Assembly (NCBI GenBank): GCA_029007575.1
Contig: JAQXIB010000292.1
Location: forward strand, 1-6,476
Origin: Clostridiales bacterium
GTDB lineage: Bacteria > Bacillota > Clostridia > Oscillospirales > Ruminococcaceae
DNA: 6,476 bases
Direction of reading: 5' to 3'
Shown: positions 1-6,005 of the stretch, in pieces
How positions within the stretch are numbered: position 1 is the stretch's first letter
How the letters are laid out: each line of letters starts with the position of its first letter
Program-made: the position numbers and the translations under genes
The notes under the pieces: model-generated
Told to the model about the DNA's origin: nothing
The model's database searches: none
Seen by the model: only the letters and a program-made list of their open reading frames with translations

Positions 1-1
1 G

Positions 2-1264
2 ATGATGCTTCCGATTCATTTCAGCCTGATTCGGGAGCTGTTGGTGTTGGATGGTTATGACGCCGAACTGCTGACGACCACCGATCATGATATTATTGAT
101 ACGGGATTAAAATATGTCCCTAACGATATTTGTTATCCCGCACAGCTTGTGATCGGGCAGTTCATTCATGCCCTGCAAAGCGGAAAATATGATGTCAATA
201 AGACGGCGCTGTTCATCACCCAGACAGGCGGAGGGTGTCGTGCCTCCAATTATATCCATCTGCTTCGGAAGGGATTAAAGGCGGTCGGACTGGAACAGGT
301 ACCGGTTATTTCGGTCAATCTGTCCGGGATGGAGAAAAATCCGGGCTTTAAGCTGACGCTGCCTTTGATTTTGAAGATGATTTACTGTTGTTTTTACGGC
401 GATATGTTAATGCTACTGTCCAACCGCTGCCGTGCTTATGAGGTGCATGCGGGTGAAACCGAAAAGCTGGTGAAATATTGGCAGGATAAGCTGATCTCCG
501 AAATCAGCAGTGCCATTAATCTGAGATATAGCCATGTAAAACAGAATTTCCATAAAATTGCGGAGGATTTTTCGAAAATCGAACTGAATTTTACCGATAA
601 AGTTCGGGTGGGAATCGTCGGTGAAATTTATATCAAATATGCTCCTCTGGGAAATAACAACTTGCAGGATTTCTTGGAGTCGGAGGGGTGCGAAGTCGTC
701 GTTCCCGGTTTGATGGACTTTATCAGCTTTAAGGCGGATAACCGCTGTGAGGACAGCAAACTGTACGGCGGCAAAAAGGTAGTTCGTGCGGTTGCAAAAT
801 TGTTGAAGAATATACTGGATGGCGTAAAGACCGATATGCGAAAAGCCTTGTCGGCATATCCTCAGTTTGAGCCGCCCCAGTCTTTTGACCACTTAAAGTC
901 AATGGTCAAGGATTATCTCGGATACGGCAATAAAATGGGCGAGGGATGGCTGCTGACCGGTGAGATGATCGAGCTGATTCATGACGGCGTGCCCAATATT
1001 GTATGTACCCAACCGTTTGGTTGCCTGCCCAACCATATTGCAGGCAAGGGAATGATTCGCTTAATCAAAAAGAACAATCCAAGCGCCAATATTGTTGCGA
1101 TCGATTATGATCCGGGCTCTACAAAAGTCAATCAGGAAAACCGGATTCGGCTGATGCTCTCCAATGCGAGAGAACAAATGAAAAAAGATCACGAAAAGCC
1201 GGCAACAGAAGTGCGTCAAGCCGAGGAGAGCGAGGCTTCTCCTGAAGTTGCGGTATTGCAGTAG
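2..1264 (+). CDS. C-terminal part of a large 2-hydroxyacyl-CoA dehydratase activase-like protein (DUF2229/HgdC-type fusion), 5' truncated
   Basis: The frame is open from the first bases and the visible 420 residues read as the end of the ~1400-residue family that fuses a BadF/HgdC-type ATPase activase to DUF2229 and dehydratase-like segments. The upstream ATPase modules are not in the window, so the ATG at 2 is probably internal. Supporting motifs are NDICYPAQ (Cys44), TQTGGGCRASNY (Cys79), and CTQPFGCLPNH (Cys335, Cys341) followed by VAIDYDPGSTKVNQENR. These cysteines sit where this family usually conserves them and may ligate an Fe-S cluster, which is inference. The related HgdC activator passes ATP-driven electrons to 2-hydroxyacyl-CoA dehydratases in the cytoplasm; for the large fusion proteins the substrate is generally unknown. 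The last ~30 residues are charged, Glu-rich and poorly conserved-looking. A strong terminator follows within 10 bases, so this is the last gene of its transcript. Confidence 0.85.
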   Translation: MMLPIHFSLIRELLVLDGYDAELLTTTDHDIIDTGLKYVPNDICYPAQLVIGQFIHALQSGKYDVNKTALFITQTGGGCRASNYIHLLRKGLKAVGLEQVPVISVNLSGMEKNPGFKLTLPLILKMIYCCFYGDMLMLLSNRCRAYEVHAGETEKLVKYWQDKLISEISSAINLRYSHVKQNFHKIAEDFSKIELNFTDKVRVGIVGEIYIKYAPLGNNNLQDFLESEGCEVVVPGLMDFISFKADNRCEDSKLYGGKKVVRAVAKLLKNILDGVKTDMRKALSAYPQFEPPQSFDHLKSMVKDYLGYGNKMGEGWLLTGEMIELIHDGVPNIVCTQPFGCLPNHIAGKGMIRLIKKNNPSANIVAIDYDPGSTKVNQENRIRLMLSNAREQMKKDHEKPATEVRQAEESEASPEVAVLQ

Positions 1265-1271
1265 CACAGTG

Positions 1272-1312
1272 TGTAAAAAACAGCAGTCACCTTGTGACCG
1301 CTGTTTTTTACA
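1272..1312 (+). terminator. Symmetric rho-independent terminator after the activase gene
   Basis: An outer stem of 13 pairs (TGTAAAAAACAGC at 1272-1284 with GCTGTTTTTTACA at 1300-1312) and an inner stem GTCAC/GTGAC (1286-1290/1294-1298) are separated by one A-C mismatch and closed by loop CTT. The 3' arm holds T6 and the 5' arm A6, so it can act as a terminator read from either side. It starts 7 bases after the stop codon at 1264 and separates the activase transcript from the two-component operon. Confidence 0.88.
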
Positions 1313-1350
1313 ATATACGATCATTGCGGAATTTAATGAAAGTGCGGCAG

Positions 1351-1371
1351 TTGTCAGAAAATTGTAAGAAA
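1351..1371 (+). promoter_or_regulatory. Two direct repeats resembling VanR boxes (possible autoregulatory site)
   Basis: TTGTCAGAAA (1351-1360) and TTGTAAGAAA (1362-1371) are identical at 9 of 10 positions and are spaced 11 bases start to start, ending against the -10 box. Tandem repeats one helical turn apart are the usual binding pattern of OmpR-class regulators. The 12-base VanR consensus, as I remember it (TCGTANGAAANT), matches each copy at about 8 of 10 fixed positions. The downstream gene is itself VanR-like, so autoregulation by its product is the natural inference. Binding is not shown. Confidence 0.5.
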
Positions 1372-1377
1372 TATAAT
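1351..1377 (+). promoter_or_regulatory. Probable promoter of the response regulator-kinase operon
   Basis: A perfect -10 box TATAAT lies at 1372-1377. The best -35 match is TTGTCA at 1351-1356, but the spacer is only 15 bases, shorter than the usual 17. A poorly spaced -35 next to direct repeats is typical of a promoter that needs an activator. Transcription would begin near 1384, giving an ~87-base leader before the GTG at 1471. Confidence 0.6.
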
Positions 1378-1455
1378 GTCTGTTTCGTAAGTTTTATCTG
1401 TTATCGTTGATATTGAAAAAAGATGACAAAACATACGGACAGCATGAAATATCGG

Positions 1456-1461
1456 AAGGTG
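1456..1461 (+). promoter_or_regulatory. Ribosome binding site that supports the GTG start at 1471
   Basis: AAGGTG lies 9 bases upstream of GTG 1471. The in-frame ATG codons at 1423 and 1444 have no comparable site in front of them, and they would add residues before the conserved receiver strand. Confidence 0.55.
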
Positions 1462-1470
1462 TGGATTTGG

Positions 1471-2172
1471 GTGGCACAGTATCATATTCTGGTGGTAGAC
1501 GATGATAAGGAAATCGTAGATTCTATTTCCATTTTTTTGCAGAATGACGGTTATCATGTGATCAAAGCGTATGACGGGATAGAAGCAATGGAACGGCTGA
1601 ACGATAATGAGGTGCATTTGATTTTGCTTGACGTCATGATGCCGAAGATGGACGGGATTAAAGCATTGCTGAAAATCAGAGAGAAACGGAACATTCCGGT
1701 TATTTTAGTGTCGGCAAAGTCAGAGGATACAGATAAGATTATCGGCTTGAATATGGGCGCGGATGATTATATTACAAAGCCTTATAACCCGTTGGAGCTG
1801 CTTGCCAGAGTAAAATCTCAATTGCGCCGATATACCACGCTGGGAAATATGGACCAAAAGGGCAGCAATATCATTCAGGTGGGTTCCTTGAAGCTGGATA
1901 CCGACAAAAAGGAACTGACCGTGGACGAGGAAGCCATCAAACTGACGCCGATTGAATACAAAATCGTAGAGCTTTTCATGAACAACTTGGGACGCGTGTT
2001 TTCCATAGATGAGATTTATGAAAAGGTTTGGAATGAACCCAGTTTTAATGCCGACAACGTGGTGGCGGTACATATCAGACGGATTCGGGAGAAAATTGAG
2101 ATCAATCCGAAGGAACCCAAGTATCTGAAGGTGGTGTGGGGCATTGGATATAAAATCGACAAAACCCAGTAA
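1471..2172 (+). CDS. OmpR/VanR-type response regulator
   Basis: This is a cytoplasmic DNA-binding response regulator of 233 residues, the usual OmpR-class length. The receiver domain covers residues ~4-115, with acidic pocket Asp10/Asp11, phospho-acceptor Asp54 in LLDVMMPKMDG, Ser81 as the switch hydroxyl and Lys103 in ITKPYNPLELLARV. The winged-helix effector domain covers ~130-230, with LTPIEYKIVELF, the recognition-helix stretch VVAVHIRRIREKI and the terminal hairpin VVWGIGYKI, most like VanR-type regulators. I start it at GTG 1471 because the family normally begins a few residues before ILVVDDD and a ribosome binding site fits; an ATG at 1423 would add 16 residues. The 3' end overlaps the kinase by 29 bases, so the two are translationally coupled partners. 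Likely targets include its own promoter. No vancomycin-resistance genes are nearby, so 'VanR-like' describes sequence type, not function. Confidence 0.93.
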   Translation: MAQYHILVVDDDKEIVDSISIFLQNDGYHVIKAYDGIEAMERLNDNEVHLILLDVMMPKMDGIKALLKIREKRNIPVILVSAKSEDTDKIIGLNMGADDYITKPYNPLELLARVKSQLRRYTTLGNMDQKGSNIIQVGSLKLDTDKKELTVDEEAIKLTPIEYKIVELFMNNLGRVFSIDEIYEKVWNEPSFNADNVVAVHIRRIREKIEINPKEPKYLKVVWGIGYKIDKTQ

Positions 2173-4246
2173 GTTTTATGCTGTCTTTTCGCTGATCATG
2201 ATACCGGTGCTGCTTGTTGCATCGGTGGTGATGCTCAGTATCGGCAATGTAGATGTCGTATATGATTATTATGTGAATCATCAGGAAGCAGTGTTGCAAG
2301 ATACCGATTACCGCACGTTGTATGACGATACTTGGGGAATTCGAACGTTTTACAGCTTGGAAAATGAAATATTGGGCTTGCCGGAGGATCAGTATACCGG
2401 ACATTATAAAACTTATGGCGATGATCTGGTTTATTATGCGAGAAACAAAAAAACAGGCAAGGTGATTACTAATATAAAGCCCTATAGCTATCAGGGAGAA
2501 ATGACCTTGGCGGAATTTGACCGTATCTGCCATTTGTATCGCACTGATTTGAGTTGCTATGGGCAATACAGCAATGGCACTTTTGTCAATAACGGGACGG
2601 AATATCAGCGGTTTGTTTCACAACAGGCTGAGAAGCCCGGCGACTTGCTTCGCCTGGACGGAGCGTATAAACCGGTTGATCCGGAACAGGCAGAAAACTA
2701 TGAGATTGCGTTTGCTTTTAAAGATACTTGTGTACAGACAAAAATTGAGACTAAGTATATTTATACGACACAGGAATTACGCCGCTTTTTAGCATTCGTG
2801 ATCGCTGGTTTAGGAATAGCGGGGCTGGCTTGTCTACTGTTTGTTTTTCGCTTGATCAACCGCAGGGGCAGACGGGCACTGGCGGAATTGCTGGCTGGTG
2901 TGCTTCGCAAAATTCCTTTGGAAATCAAACTCGTGGTCGGCTGTGTGCTTGTGATGTTCGGAGCGGAAACGTATCGCTTCAGGTTGTTTGAAATAGCGGC
3001 TTTGTTTTTCTTCGCATGGTTTTACCTGTATTTTCTGTTCGTGGATATCATTGTCAATAAATTGGGCTTTTGGAAGAGCAGTATTTGCTACTGGCTGTAT
3101 AAAAGAATTCTGCGTTTGTTTGGCAAGGATCCCGAGTATGATCGCCCCGGCATATTGCCGCGCGCTTATCGGAAAGTACGGCGTGGAGCAAGAGATTGGA
3201 AAAGGAGAGAATACAACCGCCAGTTGTCGCTGCCGTATCAGCAGCAATTGCACCATGCGCTGATTATTTATGTGGTAGGTATGCTTGGCATTATCGTCGG
3301 TTGCTTTTTGTTGTTCTTTCTGATTTATGTGTTTGTGATTCCGATTGGGCTTGCCGGTATGATTGCGCTTTCTTATTGGTTTTATAAGCGTTATCTTGAT
3401 TTTGTGGAGGATGTCGGCAAGGTTTCTCAGCATATCAAATATTTGCGGGACGGAAATTTTGAACAGCGTTTGGTACTGGCGGAAGACAGTAAGCTTGCTC
3501 CGCTATCGGAGGACTTAAACAATTTGCAGGACGGCTTGCAAAACGAGATTGAAAAGCGGATGGTCAGCGAAAAGATGAAGGTGGAGCTGATCACCAATGT
3601 TTCGCACGACTTAAAAACGCCGCTGACCTCTATGATCAATTACATTGATCTGCTCAAAGAAGAACATTTGCAGCCGGACTACACCAATGATTACGTGAGA
3701 GTCTTGGATGAAAAATCCAAACGCTTGAAGTCGCTGATTGAAAATATTTTTGATATTTCCAAAGCAAGCAGCGGCAATATGAATATACGATATGAAAAGC
3801 TGAACATGGTCGAGCTGATTAACCAAACGCTTGCGGAATGCGAAGACTATCTGGCGTTGTCTAAGCTGAGCATCAAGAAAAATTTCACCGATGAAAAATT
3901 TTATGTGTATGCCGATGGAAAGATGTTGTGGCGAGTCACAGAAAACATGATCAATAACGCGGTGAAATATTCTTTGCCGGGTACGAGAATCTATCTGGAA
4001 TTGAGTGTAAAAGAGCAGTACATCTGTTTTACGATGAAGAATATTGCGGGATATGAGATGAATTTTACCGCAGACAGCATCGTGGAGCGGTTTGTGCGCG
4101 GGGATGAATCCAGAACGACCGCAGGTACCGGATTGGGACTGTCCATCGTCAAGAGTTTTACCGAAGCCATGGGCGGAAAAATGCAGGTGGATATTGACGG
4201 CGATCTGTTTAAAATCAGTGTGTATGTGAAAAAGTATCAGGAATAA
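2144..4246 (+). CDS. Polytopic VanS-like sensor histidine kinase
   Basis: This is a 700-residue membrane kinase, the partner of the overlapping regulator. Predicted layout: membrane segment 1 at ~11-33; an outside domain at ~34-212 with no recognised fold (Cys129, Cys138, Cys196); segments at ~214-237, 260-275 and 281-304; a basic cytoplasmic loop at ~305-370; segments at ~372-396 and 397-414; a HAMP-like linker; HisKA at ~476-540 with phospho-acceptor His488 in NVSHDLKTPLTS; and HATPase_c at ~585-695 with N-box NMINNAVKY (Asn605), F-box-like ERFVRGD and G2 box GTGLGLS (661-667). The G1 box is odd: KNIAG, with Asn633 where Asp is usual, a variant I believe is shared by many clostridial relatives. 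The start is TTG at 2144, 29 bases inside the regulator gene; the next ATG (2198) would cut into the first membrane segment. The signal sensed is unknown. Confidence 0.9.
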   Translation: MDIKSTKPSKFYAVFSLIMIPVLLVASVVMLSIGNVDVVYDYYVNHQEAVLQDTDYRTLYDDTWGIRTFYSLENEILGLPEDQYTGHYKTYGDDLVYYARNKKTGKVITNIKPYSYQGEMTLAEFDRICHLYRTDLSCYGQYSNGTFVNNGTEYQRFVSQQAEKPGDLLRLDGAYKPVDPEQAENYEIAFAFKDTCVQTKIETKYIYTTQELRRFLAFVIAGLGIAGLACLLFVFRLINRRGRRALAELLAGVLRKIPLEIKLVVGCVLVMFGAETYRFRLFEIAALFFFAWFYLYFLFVDIIVNKLGFWKSSICYWLYKRILRLFGKDPEYDRPGILPRAYRKVRRGARDWKRREYNRQLSLPYQQQLHHALIIYVVGMLGIIVGCFLLFFLIYVFVIPIGLAGMIALSYWFYKRYLDFVEDVGKVSQHIKYLRDGNFEQRLVLAEDSKLAPLSEDLNNLQDGLQNEIEKRMVSEKMKVELITNVSHDLKTPLTSMINYIDLLKEEHLQPDYTNDYVRVLDEKSKRLKSLIENIFDISKASSGNMNIRYEKLNMVELINQTLAECEDYLALSKLSIKKNFTDEKFYVYADGKMLWRVTENMINNAVKYSLPGTRIYLELSVKEQYICFTMKNIAGYEMNFTADSIVERFVRGDESRTTAGTGLGLSIVKSFTEAMGGKMQVDIDGDLFKISVYVKKYQE

Positions 4247-4253
4247 TAATCTT

Positions 4254-4278
4254 GGGGGCTGTGGTATGCACAGCCCCC
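4254..4278 (+). terminator. GC-rich hairpin after the kinase gene, no T-tract
   Basis: GGGGGCTGTG (4254-4263) pairs perfectly over 10 bases with CACAGCCCCC (4269-4278) around a 5-base loop. It begins 8 bases after the kinase stop. No run of T follows on either strand, so termination may be incomplete and some transcript could continue into the next gene. It could also act as an mRNA 3'-end stabiliser. Confidence 0.6.
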
Positions 4279-4302
4279 TGTACGAATATATCGGGTAAAA
4301 CA

Positions 4303-4309
4303 GAGGAGG
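4303..4309 (+). promoter_or_regulatory. Strong ribosome binding site fixing the GTG start at 4319
   Basis: GAGGAGG sits 9 bases before GTG 4319. This decides for the GTG over the later in-frame ATG at 4367, which would remove half of the first repeat of the protein. Confidence 0.75.
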
Positions 4310-4318
4310 AAAGACACG

Positions 4319-4678
4319 GTGGGATGTTTGGGGAATGTGTTATGGTTTCTTTTCGGAGGCGCCGCTATGGGAATCAGTTGGGCATTATCCGGTGTAGTAT
4401 GGTGCCTGACCATAGTTGGAATACCGATCGGCGTGCAATGCTTTAAATTCGCGGGCTTGGCATTCTTCCCGTTTGGAAAAGAAATCGTATACGGCGGAGG
4501 CGCCGGTTCAATGTTGTGTAATATCTTGTGGCTGATATTCAGCGGCATTTTTCTGGCGTTAGAGGCGGCGATTCTGGGCTGTTTGTTCTGTGTTACCATC
4601 ATCGGCATTCCGTTCGGAAAGCAATGCTTTAAAATTGCCAAGTTGTCGCTGATGCCGTTTGGTGCAACAGTCCAATAA
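4319..4678 (+). CDS. yccF: YccF family inner-membrane protein (DUF307) with two YccF repeats
   Basis: This is a 119-residue, very hydrophobic protein built as two copies of one unit. Residues ~3-56 contain LTIVGIPIGVQCFKFA followed by FFPFGKEIV, and residues ~66-118 contain VTIIGIPFGKQCFKIAKL followed by MPFGATV. The GIPxGxQCFKxA and PFG pattern is the signature of the YccF family, whose cellular role is not established. Three or four membrane segments are likely. The GTG start is supported by the GAGGAGG site 9 bases upstream. It lies 72 bases after the kinase stop, behind a hairpin lacking a T-tract, and I see no convincing promoter between, so readthrough from the two-component operon is possible. 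A functional link with the kinase is not supported beyond adjacency. Confidence 0.88.
   Translation: MGCLGNVLWFLFGGAAMGISWALSGVVWCLTIVGIPIGVQCFKFAGLAFFPFGKEIVYGGGAGSMLCNILWLIFSGIFLALEAAILGCLFCVTIIGIPFGKQCFKIAKLSLMPFGATVQ
4325..4672 (+). repeat. Internal duplication within yccF (two ~54-codon units)
   Basis: The two halves of the protein align at an offset of 62 codons. The similarity is still visible in DNA: the 13-base string GCAATGCTTTAAA occurs at 4435-4447 and again at 4621-4633, exactly 186 bases apart and in the same frame. Confidence 0.8.
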
Positions 4679-4694
4679 AATAGGAAAAAGGATA

Positions 4695-4723
4695 TTGCAT
4701 AAATAATTGCGATGTGATAATAT
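4695..4723 (+). promoter_or_regulatory. Possible promoter for the DUF4432 gene
   Basis: TTGCAT (4695-4700) is followed after 17 bases by TAATAT (4718-4723). An overlapping alternative -10, GATAAT at 4716-4721, carries an extended TG one base upstream at 4713-4714. Transcription would start near 4730, leaving a short leader of about 20-40 bases depending on the start codon used. Confidence 0.45.
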
Positions 4724-4747
4724 GATTAATGTAGTACAGAAACTTAT

Positions 4748-5746
4748 ATGGCAAGAAAGATGGTGCAGAAAATGAATCATTGGTATTTAGGTCATCCATC
4801 TCAGCTTTTCGGTGTTGAGGAGCATCGTTTGGTTGGAGGAAAAGGCGATGGCATGCGGCTTTTTGAGGTGAAAAACGGCAAAGGTCTGGAACTGACTGTT
4901 TCGGCCGACCGGTGTGCCGACATTGCGCGGTTGAGCTATAAAGGGGATAATATGGGTTATTTTTCTCCTGCAGGCTATGTGGCACCCGCGTATTATGATG
5001 ACAAAGGCATGGGCTTTTTGAAATCTTTTACCGCCGGATTTTTAACGACCTGCGGCTTGACGGCGGTCGGATCGCCCTGTGAGGATAACGGAGAAGTATT
5101 GCCGCTGCATGGTACGGTAAGCAATTGTCCGGCAGAGAGCATTTACGCCGTTACAACAGACAAGGAAATCCGTATTCACGCGGTGATCAATCAATCGGGT
5201 ATCTTTGCGGATAAACTGATGCTGTATCGTGACATTATTTGTTCACTGGATGAAAACAGCTTCGAAATAGTAGATACCGTTAAGAACATCGGAGATAAGG
5301 AAACGCCGGTCATGCTTTTGTATCATATGAATATGGGGTATCCGCTGTTGGATGAAAATGCTAAACTGACGATTCCGTCCGATTCAGTAACGCCGCGCGA
5401 TGCGCATGCTGCCGAAGATTTAGATACCTGGAACAAAGTGTTGCCGCCGCAGCCGGGCTTTGTGGAGCAGTGTTATTATCATCAATTCGACGGAGAACAA
5501 GGCGTTGCGCAGATCTATAACCCTACGATCGAGAAAGGCTTGCGGATCACCTTCCCCACGAATGAGCTTAAGAGCTTTACCCAATGGAAGATGATGGGCG
5601 TACATGACTATGTAATGGGGCTTGAACCCGGAAATTGCAACCCGGACGGCAGAAACATTGTTCGTGAACAAGGCAAGCTGGAAACGTTGCAGCCCGATGA
5701 GGAAAAAACATTCCATATTAAAGTGACCATGCTGGATCGCGAATAG
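4748..5746 (+). CDS. DUF4432 / aldose 1-epimerase-like protein (galactose-mutarotase fold)
   Basis: This is a 332-residue cytoplasmic protein with no signal peptide or membrane segment, of normal length for DUF4432, a branch of the aldose 1-epimerase superfamily. Recognisable stretches are GHPSQLFGVEEHRLVGGKGDGMRL near the start (residues ~15-38, shown here split across the motif), VSADRCADIARLSYKGDNMGYFS around 51-73, LPLHGTVSN with His121, LLYHMNMGYPLL with His193, and GLEPGNC with Glu293. By analogy with galactose mutarotase, His121 and His193 would act on the sugar ring and Glu293 would be the catalytic base; this is inference, and the sugar is unknown. The start is uncertain: ATG 4748 has no ribosome binding site, and ATG 4772 (nine codon-residues shorter region, beginning MNHWYLGHP) has a weak GGTG at 4762-4765 six bases upstream. 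No sugar transporter or kinase genes accompany it here. Confidence 0.87.
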   Translation: MARKMVQKMNHWYLGHPSQLFGVEEHRLVGGKGDGMRLFEVKNGKGLELTVSADRCADIARLSYKGDNMGYFSPAGYVAPAYYDDKGMGFLKSFTAGFLTTCGLTAVGSPCEDNGEVLPLHGTVSNCPAESIYAVTTDKEIRIHAVINQSGIFADKLMLYRDIICSLDENSFEIVDTVKNIGDKETPVMLLYHMNMGYPLLDENAKLTIPSDSVTPRDAHAAEDLDTWNKVLPPQPGFVEQCYYHQFDGEQGVAQIYNPTIEKGLRITFPTNELKSFTQWKMMGVHDYVMGLEPGNCNPDGRNIVREQGKLETLQPDEEKTFHIKVTMLDRE

Positions 5747-5788
5747 CATCAAAAAGTATGTTTCAAAAGCACTTTCGGCATAAGAAAA

Positions 5789-5810
5789 GAGTAGGTGTAA
5801 CTACCTGCTC
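5789..5810 (-). terminator. Hairpin with T-rich tail, likely distal terminator of the tRNA operon
   Basis: GAGTAGGT (5789-5796) pairs with ACCTGCTC (5803-5810), 8 pairs including one G-T wobble, around a 6-base loop. Read on the minus strand it is followed by TTTTCTTATG, a recognisable T-tract. Read on the plus strand it is followed by A-rich sequence, so it probably serves the minus-strand tRNA transcript. Confidence 0.5.
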
Positions 5811-5835
5811 ATACATAAAACCGTATCAAAAGAAG

Positions 5836-5856
5836 AAGTAATAAGTAATAAGTAAG
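5836..5856. repeat. Three tandem heptamers AAGTAAT
   Basis: AAGTAAT at 5836-5842 and 5843-5849 and AAGTAAG at 5850-5856 are back to back, running into the arm of the hairpin at 5854-5883. On the minus strand they form a T-rich stretch after that hairpin. This is probably just low-complexity DNA. Confidence 0.6.
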
Positions 5857-5883
5857 CCCCAAAGACTTATGCCTTTGGGGCTT
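5854..5883 (-). terminator. Hairpin immediately after the last tRNA gene, likely terminator of the tRNA operon
   Basis: AAGCCCCAAAG (5854-5864) pairs perfectly with CTTTGGGGCTT (5873-5883), 11 pairs around an 8-base loop. In the minus direction it begins one base after the encoded CCA of tRNA-Gln(CUG) and is followed by T-rich but interrupted sequence. It may terminate alone or together with the hairpin at 5789-5810. Confidence 0.6.
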
Positions 5884-5959
5884 TGGCTGGGGTGGAAGGA
5901 TTCGAACCTTCGGAATGACGGAGTCAGAGTCCGTTGCCTTACCGCTTGGCGACACCCCA
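5884..5959 (-). tRNA. trnQ: tRNA-Gln (anticodon CUG)
   Basis: The minus strand folds as a cloverleaf: acceptor TGGGGTG with CACCCCA, D arm GCC/GGC, anticodon stem ACGGA/TCCGT with loop CTCTGAC (anticodon at 5925-5927), and T arm GAAGG-TTCGAAT-CCTTC. Discriminator G73 is followed by an encoded CCA (5884-5886). The U1-A72 end pair is the feature known to mark tRNA-Gln for the GatCAB amidotransferase in bacteria without GlnRS. It is the last gene of the operon and reads CAG codons. Confidence 0.96.
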
Positions 5960-5962
5960 ATA

Positions 5963-6000
5963 TATAAAATACCGGTGCTTGCAGCCACAGTATTTTTATA
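5963..6000 (-). other. Stem-loop in the spacer between the two tRNA-Gln genes
   Basis: TATAAAATAC (5963-5972) pairs with GTATTTTTATA (5990-6000) with one bulged base, and the interior can form a further short imperfect stem. At 46 bases the spacer is the longest in the operon, so this is probably a processing element or a weak attenuator ahead of the last tRNA. No T-tract follows. Confidence 0.35.
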
Positions 6001-6005
6001 CGAAA

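Noticed and set aside
413..892. 159-codon minus-strand open frame inside the activase gene
   Set aside because: It is an antisense shadow of a conserved protein, with no domain or ribosome binding site.
2834..3433. 199-codon minus-strand open frame inside the kinase gene
   Set aside because: It lies wholly opposite a well-supported kinase gene, has no recognisable domain, and is an antisense shadow of codon bias.
1471..4246. A genuine vancomycin-resistance vanRS pair
   Set aside because: There are no vanH, vanA/B, vanX or vanY genes nearby, and the kinase is twice the usual VanS length with a different sensor. Only family-level likeness is supported.
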